Positions 1 to 5,958 of a DNA stretch of 7,327 nucleotides are shown piece by piece. Source of the DNA: Cyanobium sp. M55B138 (GTDB taxonomy: Bacteria > Cyanobacteriota > Cyanobacteriia > PCC-6307 > Cyanobiaceae); the NCBI GenBank assembly GCA_018400215.1, contig JAGYNF010000081.1, positions 1 through 7,327 of the forward strand, in the 5' to 3' direction. The notes beneath the pieces are model-generated. The model ran no database searches, had not been told where the DNA came from, and saw nothing but the letters and a program-made list of their open reading frames with translations. Both the position numbers and the translations under genes were made by a program. Positions within the stretch are counted from its first letter, which is position 1. The number at the start of each line of letters is the position of its first letter.

Positions 1-534
1 GCCAGCGGGGGCCAGCAGGGGCACCAGGTATTCGGCCACCACCGGCGCACTGGCCACGGCCCGGGCCAGGGCCCAGTGGAAGCGGCCCCGGCACTGGCTG
101 CTCTGGCCGCTGCGCTCCACCCGCTCACAGCGCACCTGCACCCGCTCAGCGAAACGGATGCAGCGGGGCGAGCGGGAAAAGCGGGCGAAGGCCAGGCCAG
201 TGATCAGGGCCACCAGGATCAAACCCACCAGCGCCTCGAGCGTCATCACCACATGCACCCAGTGGCTCTGCGGATACAGCGCCCCATAGCCGATCGTGGC
301 CATCGTCTCCACCGAGAAGAAGAAGGCCTGCAGCGGCAGGGTCATCCGGCTCGAAAGCCCGCCGATGCCATCGGCATCCAGCAGGTAGAGAGCGGCGAAC
401 AGCAGATGAATCAGCACAAAAACCAGGCTCACCAGCATTAGAAAGCCAAGCCAGCTCGCCTCGATCAGCAACAGGTAGGGCTGGCGCCAGTCGGCCGGTG
501 CCACTCCCTGGTCGGCGGAGTTGTCACGGTCCAT
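1..534 (-). CDS. Kir-type inward-rectifier potassium channel, 5' part (runs off the left edge)
   Basis: 178 residues are visible and the C-terminus lies outside the window. The chain shows a short polar N-terminus, TM1 at about residues 19-53, a pore helix (FFFSVETMA, 71-79), the K+ selectivity filter TIGYG at 80-84, then TM2 at about 96-117 with the Kir signature TLEALVGL and the ending FARFSR (116-121). In the Kir/KirBac family this two-TM unit tetramerises in the cytoplasmic membrane and a cytoplasmic beta domain gates K+ flow. The ATG at 532-534 is preceded by AAGG five bases upstream; a frame stop at 592-594 limits any longer version. After FARFSR the visible 57 residues ([12 protein letters not shown]..., then a hydrophobic LARAVASAP...[10 protein letters not shown]) do not resemble the canonical Kir C-domain opening that I would expect there. 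The pore identification is secure; membership of the standard KirBac subgroup is less so. Confidence 0.87.
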   Translation of the reverse strand, partial: MDRDNSADQGVAPADWRQPYLLLIEASWLGFLMLVSLVFVLIHLLFAALYLLDADGIGGLSSRMTLPLQAFFFSVETMATIGYGALYPQSHWVHVVMTLEALVGLILVALITGLAFARFSRSPRCIRFAERVQVRCERVERSGQSSQCRGRFHWALARAVASAPVVAEYLVPLLAPAG

Positions 535-650
535 CGCTGCCTTGCCGCGGAACACCGGCCCATCATCGGATCGACATTCATCTGGAGCCGTTCAGGCCGC
601 GGCCGGCAGCCCCCGGTTGCGTTGGCCGGCAGCTGTGGGACCACGGCCTG

Positions 651-806
651 GTGAGCCGCTTGCTCCGTGATGGTTCCATCAGCCGCCGGCTGACTGGCCT
701 GCTGGCCGTGATCGAAACGCCGGAGGCCATGGGGGGCTATGGGCTCAGGGCCATGCAGGAGGCCTCCGCATTGGCTGCGCAGCGCGGCCGGTTGCTGCTG
801 GGCTGA
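651..806 (+). CDS. Possible small unrecognised ORF or gene remnant
   Basis: I do not recognise this product. From about 580 to the TGA at 804-806 the plus-strand frame has the composition expected of a coding frame in this genome: third positions are strongly G/C and second positions are balanced. It gives an ordinary-looking helical sequence (LVSRLLRDGS, RRLTGLLAVIETPEAMGGYG, then an Ala/Gln/Arg-rich end). A GTG at 651 would give 51 residues; a GTG at 498 would give 102 residues but would run antisense through the start of the potassium-channel gene. Neither has a convincing Shine-Dalgarno sequence. It converges on the membrane-protein gene whose stop is at 814. It could be a real small protein, a 5'-truncated remnant, or chance. 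Confidence 0.27.
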   Translation: MSRLLRDGSISRRLTGLLAVIETPEAMGGYGLRAMQEASALAAQRGRLLLG

Positions 807-813
807 GGGGGCT

Positions 814-1665
814 TCAAGTGTGGGGATCGCCGCAAAGCTGGCGGAAGGCGTCGTTGAGCAGCACCACCTCCGAAAACGACTGCTCCAGGGCCGAGAAGCG
901 CTGGGGGTCATACAGCTGATCGAAATCAAAGTTGAGGATCGGGCGGATGCTGGCCGGCACGCTCAGGAAGTCATTCAGCTTGCGCAGCATCTCGGCAGCG
1001 CTGGTGTGGGCCTGCCGCAGCTTGTGCTCCTCCGCCTCAAAGGCAACCAGCGCTTGCTGCAGCTGGGGAATTGCCGATTCGAGCAATTCATTGCCCTCGG
1101 CTTTCTTGAGGGTGTCCAGCAGCGCTGTCATCAACCCAGCCAGCTTGGTGAGCGCGTCTGTGGTCCATTGCTGCTCCTTGATGCAGGCCATGGCGGCGCG
1201 CACCGCCTTGGCTTCCACCGAGAGGTCATCGAGCAGGCTGATCCCAGCGCTCTGCAGCCAACTGGCCACCCCGCTCGCTGCCCGCAACCGGCTGCGCTCC
1301 ACCGGTGGACTGAGGCTGGTGGAGATCACGCCGGCATGGCCATCGTGGCTGCCTGGCTCAACCGTGCGGCACACCACATCGATCCTGGGGTTGTAGAGAT
1401 CGCCAGCCACGCTGATGGAGTCGATGGCACCAAAGCGCTGCTGCACCATGCAGGGGTCATGGCGGAGCCGGCGCTCCACCTGCAGCATCAATTGCTTGAG
1501 CTGCTGCTGGTTGTAGAGCAGAACGGAATACACCACCGCTGCGATGGCGGCCACCAGCACGGCTGCGATCAGAAAGAGATGCCAGTAGGCCAGCACAAAG
1601 CCCAGGCCCAGCAAGGCCAGCAGGCTGCCGCAGCCGGTACCGCATCCAGTGTTCTGCTGGGCCAT
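814..1665 (-). CDS. Hypothetical membrane-anchored protein with N-terminal TM hairpin
   Basis: 283 residues, not recognised. The N-terminus has two cysteines in a Gly-rich run (TGCGTGCG, Cys8 and Cys12), followed by about 37 almost continuous hydrophobic residues (15-51). These are best read as two closely spaced transmembrane helices or one hairpin. The rest is soluble and largely helical: a Gln/Lys/Arg-rich amphipathic stretch just after the membrane (52-70) and a Leu/Glu/Ala-rich region in the last third with coiled-coil character. The C-terminus is more conserved-looking, with FDFDQLYDPQRF. The ATG at 1663-1665 has GGAGG 11 bases upstream, slightly far but the best ribosome site nearby. 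About 250 AT-richer bases precede it, so it probably has its own promoter. The soluble domain could face the cytoplasm and act as a scaffold, but no catalytic motif is visible and no function is proposed. Confidence 0.72.
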   Translation of the reverse strand: MAQQNTGCGTGCGSLLALLGLGFVLAYWHLFLIAAVLVAAIAAVVYSVLLYNQQQLKQLMLQVERRLRHDPCMVQQRFGAIDSISVAGDLYNPRIDVVCRTVEPGSHDGHAGVISTSLSPPVERSRLRAASGVASWLQSAGISLLDDLSVEAKAVRAAMACIKEQQWTTDALTKLAGLMTALLDTLKKAEGNELLESAIPQLQQALVAFEAEEHKLRQAHTSAAEMLRKLNDFLSVPASIRPILNFDFDQLYDPQRFSALEQSFSEVVLLNDAFRQLCGDPHT

Positions 1666-1915
1666 GCTTGCCTACACCTCCGCCAACAGCTTGGCCGGAG
1701 GCATCCAGCAGATGCAACGAGATGATGCGGATCGGGCAAGTGCGGGAGACGGGGGTGGCGGCTCTGATCCGAGCTGTTTTTCGCACGAAAGAGTAGAGAG
1801 GTGATCCGTTCAAGCCCCTATTCATAACCTTGCTCATCCTTATTGTTTTACGTAACTTCTTTGAAAAGGGTGCCGCCAGAGGGGAAAAGAATTGCTGCGC
1901 GAAGTCATCCGAGAT
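1666..1915. other. Intergenic region, AT-richer, probable promoter region of the membrane-protein gene
   Basis: No convincing gene lies here. The part from about 1800 to 1915 is clearly AT-richer than the flanking coding DNA and contains a perfect 8-base palindrome TTACGTAA (1848-1855). On the minus strand a TATGAAT sequence sits near 1818-1824, which could serve as a -10-like element for the gene starting at 1665, but I see no well-spaced -35 partner. The region also holds the 3' flank of the lipoprotein gene; I see no hairpin plus U-tract terminator for it. Confidence 0.4.
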
Positions 1916-2407
1916 TTAGTCTAAAAAGACAAAGGTGTGCTGGTAGGTGCCAACTTTATATTGCTTGCTTGTCACCGTGCCTTGCACGCCGACATACTCA
2001 CCGGTTCCACCTACGATAACTGCTATGCTTGACTCACTATCACTCGCAAAGCCTGGCGCCTTGGACGCAATGTATTGCGAGGTGCCCAATGCCAGTATCT
2101 GGCCCTTGCTCATATTGAAGGCAAGCTCTCGGAAACGATCCACCTCTGCCACTCCGCTGATGGTGACGTCAAAAGTGGTGAGCTGACCAATAACCTCTCC
2201 AATATTTTCTCTATCAGAATTCCGCAAAACACCAGCAAAAAATAGACGTTCACCGGTTCTGACCAAAGCGTTTTCGTCATTTGCATCGCTCACAATCACC
2301 GGCGCATCTTGAAATACAACAAGCGTTTTGGTTTCGGCTGTACACGCTGAAAGAGTTGCAACCACGAATGAAAATGCGATCATCGCCCCTGCAAATTTCT
2401 TAACCAT
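1916..2407 (-). CDS. Predicted lipoprotein with allene-oxide-cyclase/dirigent-like barrel
   Basis: 163 residues. The N-terminus is a textbook lipoprotein signal: KK at 3-4, a hydrophobic core (6-18) and a lipobox LSAC with Cys22 as the lipidated residue. This predicts export and membrane anchoring on the periplasmic side. The mature part alternates beta-prone segments, and its end carries GGTGEYVGVQGTV (133-145) followed by a Gly-Thr-Tyr turn and a final strand HTFVFLD. This is the pattern seen at the end of the small eight-stranded barrel of allene oxide cyclase and dirigent-like proteins. The fold assignment is by remembered motif and no enzymatic activity is implied; bacterial members are mostly uncharacterised. 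The ATG at 2405-2407 has AGGGGG 8 bases upstream. In sample lines the gene is about 45-50% GC, while most of the window is near 65-70%, and its codons use many A/T third positions. Recent horizontal acquisition is likely. Confidence 0.75.
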   Translation of the reverse strand: MVKKFAGAMIAFSFVVATLSACTAETKTLVVFQDAPVIVSDANDENALVRTGERLFFAGVLRNSDRENIGEVIGQLTTFDVTISGVAEVDRFRELAFNMSKGQILALGTSQYIASKAPGFASDSESSIAVIVGGTGEYVGVQGTVTSKQYKVGTYQHTFVFLD

Positions 2408-2658
2408 GATGCGTTCCCCCTATTGGATATTGGTTGGATGATTAGCTCTCAGCCTCTCCGCCGCCGCAACCTCGATGTCCTAACGGGCCTCTTCATTCAG
2501 ATCCGGCGCCTCCAGTAGGCAAAGGCGATGGAGCTGTTCTGCTCCGAGCCAGAGGCCGGCTTCCTCCGCTGGCCCGAACCCATGGCCGTGAACCTGAGAG
2601 ACGTTGGAGAAGTTGAGCCGGTTCCTGCGGTGCAACGACTGGACCGGCGGCTGCCCCT
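2408..2658. other. Gene-poor stretch with no confidently supported gene
   Basis: Several frames are open on both strands, but none has a good start, ribosome site and recognisable product together. The minus-strand part next to 2407 must hold the promoter and leader of the lipoprotein gene; I cannot pick a clear -10/-35 pair. On the plus strand one frame running on beyond 2658 reads as a cysteine-rich peptide (see findings), which is the only protein-like signal I see. GC content returns to the genome level from about 2450 onward. Confidence 0.4.
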
Positions 2659-3006
2659 TCATGAAGGGCCATTGCCGTCCGACTGGCTGCGAGTTGGGGT
2701 TGTGGACGCGTGTTGACCTCGGAGCACGGCCTGGGGGCCCGGGAGCGGCGGGTGCACGGCACTGTGGCGACCCAGTTCCCGCTCCAGCATCTGAATGCGC
2801 ATCTCGCGCAGGCAGAACTTGCAGCCGCCCGTGGTCTGCAGGTGCTTCTCGGGAGTGATCGAGATTGCCTTCACCGGATGGGTGCGGCAGCGGATTTTGA
2901 TCGGTGTCTTGTAGCTCTTGTAGACGATCTCGGAGTAGTCGAAGCGCTCCCCAAAACGGGCCAGGGCCCGCTCGAGGAACAGTTCACGGCTGATCGGATT
3001 GCCCAT
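2659..3006 (-). CDS. Small DUF723-like zinc-ribbon protein
   Basis: 115 residues from the ATG at 3004-3006; a TTG two codons upstream is the alternative and neither has a clear Shine-Dalgarno sequence. Residues 5-66 match the small family I know as DUF723: FLERALARFGERFDYS, then YKSYKTPIKIRC, then ITPEKHL...GGCKFC. Cys40, His43, Cys62 and Cys65 form a plausible zinc-binding knuckle. Related modules occur alone in phages and bacteria and as the DNA-binding part of homing or HNH-type nucleases; no nuclease domain is present here, so a stand-alone DNA-binding role is inference. Residues after about 80 (Pro, Arg, Ser and Thr rich) look low-complexity and may be frameshifted or non-homologous extension. 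It lies next to the AT-rich lipoprotein gene in an accessory-looking patch. Confidence 0.62.
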   Translation of the reverse strand: MGNPISRELFLERALARFGERFDYSEIVYKSYKTPIKIRCRTHPVKAISITPEKHLQTTGGCKFCLREMRIQMLERELGRHSAVHPPLPGPQAVLRGQHASTTPTRSQSDGNGPS

Positions 3007-3133
3007 TTGCAAAGGTTAGGAGTTGCCCACAATCCGGTCACAAGTCGTCAAAGAACGTCACGACTGCCCCGCTGGCGCAGCCCAGGGGTGCCCGATCTCG
3101 GGCAGGCTGCCCCCAGCTGATTCCCGCAAAGGC

Positions 3134-3250
3134 ATGGCCCCCGATCGCCCCCAACGGCCCGCCTGGCTCAACTGGCTGTTCCTGGGGATGTTCCTCTTGA
3201 GCAGCTGGCAACTGGCCGGGCTTTGGCTGGCCCGGCTGGGTCCGGGGTAG
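3134..3250 (+). CDS. Possible 38-residue single-TM membrane peptide
   Basis: The reading frame starts at ATG 3134 and ends with TAG at 3248-3250. It encodes a basic, proline-containing start (MAPDRPQRPAW) followed by one hydrophobic span of about 20 residues (LNWLFLGMFLLSSWQLAGLW) and a short tail. AAAGG lies immediately upstream, with spacing a little short. It converges on the small membrane-protein gene whose stop is at 3258. Such single-span peptides of fewer than 50 residues are common in cyanobacteria and routinely missed. The frame is open further upstream to 3023, but that extension looks non-coding. I do not recognise a family; the call rests on the TM-like composition and a sensible start. 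Confidence 0.4.
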   Translation: MAPDRPQRPAWLNWLFLGMFLLSSWQLAGLWLARLGPG

Positions 3251-3257
3251 CGACCCT

Positions 3258-3629
3258 TCAGGATGGCCGCTTCGCGCCGGCATGGGGCAGCAGCGAGCGC
3301 ACCAGCCGCACCAGCCCACCCACCAGCAACAGCAGCGCCAGCAGGGCCACCAGCACCACCAGCACCACGGCGAGCAGTTGCAACAGCCCCAGCAGCAGCG
3401 ACCGCAAACCACCAATCAGCTGGGCAATGGCGGTGCTGAGCAACAGCACGGTGTCGAGCCGCTCGGGCAACTGCAGCAGGCCCAGCAGCATCACGGCACC
3501 GAGGGCCATGAACACCAGGCCCACCCCGAACTGGCGCCAGCGGGGGGGATGGCGGCGACGGCGGAACACCTGCCGCTGCCGCTGGGAAGCGACGGGCAGT
3601 TGCAGGGAGCGGCGTCGCGGTGTGCTCAT
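3258..3629 (-). CDS. Small Arg-rich N-terminus membrane protein, hypothetical
   Basis: 123 residues from ATG 3627-3629. The first 33 residues are very basic (RRR at 5-7, RRRR at 23-26), followed by a hydrophobic span at about 34-53, an amphipathic segment (56-78) and a long Leu/Val-rich span (about 80-107), then a short basic tail. By the positive-inside rule, the N-terminus would be cytoplasmic with two membrane spans. The start codon overlaps the stop of the upstream gene as ATGA (3626-3629), which chooses this start and indicates translational coupling. The frame is open upstream to 3728, but that part overlaps the neighbour and looks non-coding. No family recognised. Confidence 0.63.
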   Translation of the reverse strand: MSTPRRRSLQLPVASQRQRQVFRRRRHPPRWRQFGVGLVFMALGAVMLLGLLQLPERLDTVLLLSTAIAQLIGGLRSLLLGLLQLLAVVLVVLVALLALLLLVGGLVRLVRSLLPHAGAKRPS

Positions 3630-3874
3630 GCCTCCAGCCCGTAGCCCGAGCCACGCATCCAGCGCTCGAATTCGAGCAGCACCAGCTCGTTGGGGCAGTC
3701 GACCAGGGAGAGGTTGCCGACCTGGCAATCGCCCTGGCCGCCATGGTGCAGGGAGAGGTGGAAATTGGCGCCACTCAGGCCGCAGACCTCGGGGTCACTG
3801 CGCACCACCACCTCGAGGGCCGCACCGATGCGGGCCACCCGAATGCGCAGTTCCGACCAGGTCTTCAACGTCAT
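3626..3874 (-). CDS. Hypothetical 82-residue soluble protein
   Basis: A compact soluble protein of alternating charged and hydrophobic segments, with Cys31, Cys50 and Cys60 and no signal peptide or TM span. Sequence landmarks are LRIRVARIGAALEVVVRSD near the start and LVLLEFERWMRGSG near the end. It may form a small alpha/beta domain. The ATG at 3872-3874 has only a weak upstream TGGG. Its stop overlaps the start of the small membrane protein (ATGA), so the two are probably co-translated and may act together. I do not recognise the family. It begins 59 bases after the DUF4335 gene, separated by a hairpin, so it may or may not belong to that transcript. Confidence 0.6.
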   Translation of the reverse strand: MTLKTWSELRIRVARIGAALEVVVRSDPEVCGLSGANFHLSLHHGGQGDCQVGNLSLVDCPNELVLLEFERWMRGSGYGLEA

Positions 3875-3922
3875 GGGCCCAGTGTGGGGCTATGGCAGCG
3901 GGCGTCAAGCGAGTGTCAGGAG

Positions 3923-3945
3923 GCCACCGCCCCTCAGGGGGTGGC
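3923..3945 (-). terminator. GC-rich hairpin at the 3' end of the DUF4335 gene (possible terminator or mRNA end structure)
   Basis: GCCAC (3923-3927) pairs with GTGGC (3941-3945), and CCCC (3930-3933) with GGGG (3937-3940), leaving a three-base loop and a two-base bulge. The stem covers the stop codon of the DUF4335 gene. No U-tract follows on the minus strand, so an intrinsic terminator is not assured; it could instead protect the mRNA 3' end or attenuate read-through to the gene pair below. Confidence 0.33.
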
Positions 3946-4596
3946 TGGCTCCGAAGCCGCAGGGGCAGCCGGCGGCGGTTCCGGTGGCGGCGGCACGGGC
4001 AGCAGCAGGCCCAGGCCGGCCGCCAGGGCCAGGGCCAGGGCACCGCCCAGGGGCGCCACCAGCCGCTGACGGCGGGGCACCCGCCCCATCACCTCGCGGG
4101 CGCGCAGGGGCTGGGGCGTGGGCAGGTCGAGGTGCATCTGCAGGCGCGAATCGAGGCGCAACTGGTCGAGCAAGCGCACCAGATCACTGAGTTCGGCATC
4201 GTCGAGCGGCAGCTCCAGGGGCGGCGTCTCGGGCTGACTGCTGCGCAGCGCCAAGCGGTGACCGCCCCCCTCGGGCGCCGGGCCGATCCGCACCGGCTGA
4301 TCCGCGGTGCCCCGGGGGCGAACCACGCCGCTGATCAGATCGCGGGCGTAGGGAAGCACCACCTGCATCAGGGCCAGCAGGTGCTCCCTACGGCCCTCCA
4401 GCTCGGGGCGGCCCTGCCACTGCAGCGTCCAGCCGGTGATGATCCCCACCGCATCGCCGGACTGGCCGATCGAGACATCGGGCAGACCCTCCACCTGCAG
4501 GCGGCAGCTGAGCTGGTCGTAGCGGAGGGTCTGTTTCATCGGGGCGGGAACAGGCGGGGATCGGGGCGGCGGAGCAGGCGAGACAGCAGCGCTCAC
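3934..4596 (-). CDS. DUF4335 family protein (cyanobacterial, C-terminal TM anchor)
   Basis: 220 residues from the GTG at 4594-4596, or 201 from the ATG at 4537-4539. I recognise the family from the opening RYDQLSCRLQVEG, the Trp-rich strand GWTLQWQG and the helix with VVLPYARDLISG (residues about 25-90 of the long form), and from the neighbouring DUF3038 gene, its usual partner. The middle is Leu/Asp/Arg-rich (LELPLDDAELSDLVRLLDQLRLD, about 127-149). A hydrophobic Ala/Leu span at about 180-201 forms a C-terminal membrane anchor, followed by a Pro-rich tail. Function is unknown. The GTG overlaps the upstream stop as GTGA and has GGGGGA about 7 bases upstream, favouring the long form. The first 19 residues are Pro/Ala-rich, and domain homology begins right at the ATG, favouring the short form. 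Confidence 0.78.
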   Translation of the reverse strand: MSAAVSPAPPPRSPPVPAPMKQTLRYDQLSCRLQVEGLPDVSIGQSGDAVGIITGWTLQWQGRPELEGRREHLLALMQVVLPYARDLISGVVRPRGTADQPVRIGPAPEGGGHRLALRSSQPETPPLELPLDDAELSDLVRLLDQLRLDSRLQMHLDLPTPQPLRAREVMGRVPRRQRLVAPLGGALALALAAGLGLLLPVPPPPEPPPAAPAASEPATP

Positions 4597-5132
4597 ACGG
4601 CCGGATCCCCCAGGCTGGCCCGCAGCCGCTCAAAACCGCCCGTGCCGGCGCCCAGGGCCAGGGCCTGGATCAACTGGCGCCGTTGGGCAGCCCCCCGTTC
4701 GGGGTCGAGCAGGCGCTGCACCCCTTCGCGGCGGGCATTCATGCGCTCCTGCACCAGTTCGTCCAGCCGCTCCTGGAACAGGGCCCAGCGCTGCTGACGG
4801 ATCGCCTCCGGCTCGGCGCTGGCCAGCAGGGCCCGCAGCATGGGGTAGAGGCGGTCGGCGAGGGCGCAGAGGATGCGGATCAGGGCGTCGGTCTCGGCTG
4901 GGTCGAGCCCCCCGCGGCGGGTGGTGCGGCGCAGCGGGTTGTGGCAGCGGCGCTTCCACAACTCCACCCGATTGGGGAACAGGCCGGTGAAACCCATCTG
5001 CTCACTCATCCACACCATCGCCTCACCGCCGTTGAGGTCGAGGGCCTCCACGCAGAGCAGCAGGAGGTCGAGGCGCTCCAGGCCGCGGCGCGGCAGCCTG
5101 GTGGGAGCGGATGCTGCGGTGGGGTCGGGCAT
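4593..5132 (-). CDS. DUF3038 family protein (cyanobacterial)
   Basis: 179 residues from the ATG at 5130-5132. The family is recognised by the helix [22 protein letters not shown] (18-39) and the highly conserved [18 protein letters not shown] (52-69). It is predicted to be soluble and mostly helical, with many Arg and Glu residues in the second half; no enzyme motif or membrane span is visible. In cyanobacteria this gene is usually beside a DUF4335 gene, as here, and the GTGA overlap suggests the two products are made together and may form a complex (inference; membrane-anchored by the DUF4335 partner). A GTG at 5156 would extend the protein by eight residues but lies next to a G-run and looks less natural. 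About 85 bases separate it from the divergent apt gene, leaving room for back-to-back promoters. Confidence 0.86.
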   Translation of the reverse strand: MPDPTAASAPTRLPRRGLERLDLLLLCVEALDLNGGEAMVWMSEQMGFTGLFPNRVELWKRRCHNPLRRTTRRGGLDPAETDALIRILCALADRLYPMLRALLASAEPEAIRQQRWALFQERLDELVQERMNARREGVQRLLDPERGAAQRRQLIQALALGAGTGGFERLRASLGDPAV

Positions 5133-5217
5133 GGCTGCGATGATGCCAGCAACCACCCCCCGCCGTCACCTTCAGCTGGGGCGCCCGACCCCCAACCCAG
5201 CCTCCCTACCAGCCGCT

Positions 5218-5736
5218 ATGGATCTGCGACAACTCGTGCGGGATGTGCCCGACTTCCCCAAGCCGGGCATTCTGTTTCGCGATCTCACGCCGCTGATGCG
5301 CAACCCGGAGGGCTGGCAGGAGGTGATCCGCCAGCTCAGCGCCCTGTGTGACCGGCTCCAGCCCCACCTGATCGTGGGCATCGAATCGCGGGGCTTCATC
5401 GTGGGCACCGCCCTGGCCACGGCCGTGCGGCTGGGCTTTGTGCCGGTGCGCAAACCCGGCAAGCTGCCCGGTGCCGTGACCGGCATCGACTACGCCCTGG
5501 AATACGGCACCGACCGGCTGGAAATTGGCAGTGATGCCCTCAGCGGCGGCCCGCGGGTGCTGGTGATCGACGATCTCCTGGCCACGGGGGGCACCGCCGC
5601 CGCCTGCGCCCAGCTGGTGCACGCCGCCGGCGGCAGCCTCTGCGGATTCGGCTTCGTGGCCGAGCTGGCGGCCCTGGAGGGGCGGCGGCGGCTGCCGGAG
5701 GAACAACCGGTGGAATCGCTGATCATCTACCCCTGA
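5218..5736 (+). CDS. apt: Adenine phosphoribosyltransferase
   Basis: 172 residues, the usual length for the enzyme. It converts adenine and PRPP to AMP and pyrophosphate in the cytoplasm (purine salvage). Diagnostic segments are the N-terminal [17 protein letters not shown] (10-26), [10 protein letters not shown] (54-63), the flexible-loop region VRKPGKLPG (77-85) with the following YALEYG (92-97), and the PRPP-binding motif [13 protein letters not shown] (114-126), whose adjacent acidic pair Asp118-Asp119 contacts the ribose of PRPP. All key motifs are intact. The ATG at 5218 gives the conserved start; in-frame DNA upstream runs into the divergent DUF3038 gene and is not coding. There is no clear Shine-Dalgarno sequence. 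It is monocistronic here, diverging from DUF3038 and converging on DUF2949. Confidence 0.97.
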   Translation: MDLRQLVRDVPDFPKPGILFRDLTPLMRNPEGWQEVIRQLSALCDRLQPHLIVGIESRGFIVGTALATAVRLGFVPVRKPGKLPGAVTGIDYALEYGTDRLEIGSDALSGGPRVLVIDDLLATGGTAAACAQLVHAAGGSLCGFGFVAELAALEGRRRLPEEQPVESLIIYP

Positions 5737-5745
5737 GCGGGGACC

Positions 5746-5958
5746 TCAGAGGTTGGCGTCCTGCCACGCCAGCACCTGCTCGAATTGCTGCAGGTTGATC
5801 AGGCCAAAGCGCCAGAGCACCACGGCCAGGGGGGCCTGCTCCACCTGCGCCTGGCGAATGCCCAGGGCCAGGGCGCTCTCGCTGAGGCCGAACTGGCTGC
5901 GCAGGTAGCGCTGCAGGGCCTGGGGTGGTGGCGGTGGTGGCGTGGAGCTGATCACCAT
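5746..5958 (-). CDS. DUF2949 family small protein
   Basis: 70 residues from ATG 5956-5958. After a Pro-rich start (six prolines at 7-12) comes the family's compact helical unit: LQRYLRSQFGLS, then SALALGIRQAQ, then PLAVVLWRFGLINLQQFEQVLAW (43-65). The family is cyanobacterial and of unknown function; the fold is probably a small helical bundle resembling the repeat at the start of type II secretion GspE-like domains (weak inference). Its start overlaps the end of the upstream monooxygenase gene by seven bases (ATGGTGA), so translation is probably coupled. Its stop is nine bases from the convergent apt stop, with no obvious shared terminator. Confidence 0.85.
   Translation of the reverse strand: MVISSTPPPPPPQALQRYLRSQFGLSESALALGIRQAQVEQAPLAVVLWRFGLINLQQFEQVLAWQDANL

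Noticed and set aside
1457..1837. Minus-strand frame starting with an AAGG-ATG near 1837
   Set aside because: It runs through the membrane-protein gene in another frame, its product is low-complexity, and the overlapping 283-residue protein is far more protein-like.
3090..3103. Inverted repeat GCCCGATCTCGGGC
   Set aside because: Only a 5-bp stem with a 4-base loop and no U-tract in either direction; common by chance at this GC content.
2408..3133. Searched for insertion-sequence ends, transposase remnants, tRNA genes or attachment sites around the accessory-looking patch
   Set aside because: I saw no terminal inverted repeats, target duplications, transposase motifs or tRNA-like cloverleaf by eye; a transferred origin for the lipoprotein rests on composition alone.
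3238..3256. GGGTC...GACCC hairpin between the convergent genes at 3250/3258
   Set aside because: A 5-bp stem with only two Ts after it is too weak to call a bidirectional terminator.
3282..3480. CAGCAGC/CACCAGC-rich repetitive-looking tract on the plus strand
   Set aside because: It is the reverse complement of Leu/Val codons in the membrane spans of the small membrane protein; units are irregular, so it is not a true tandem repeat or CRISPR array.
4015..4042. GGCCAGGGCCAGGGC tandem-like repeat (similar runs near 5850 and 7060)
   Set aside because: Each copy encodes Ala-Leu(-Gly) runs in a different gene; codon bias explains it better than a dispersed repeat.
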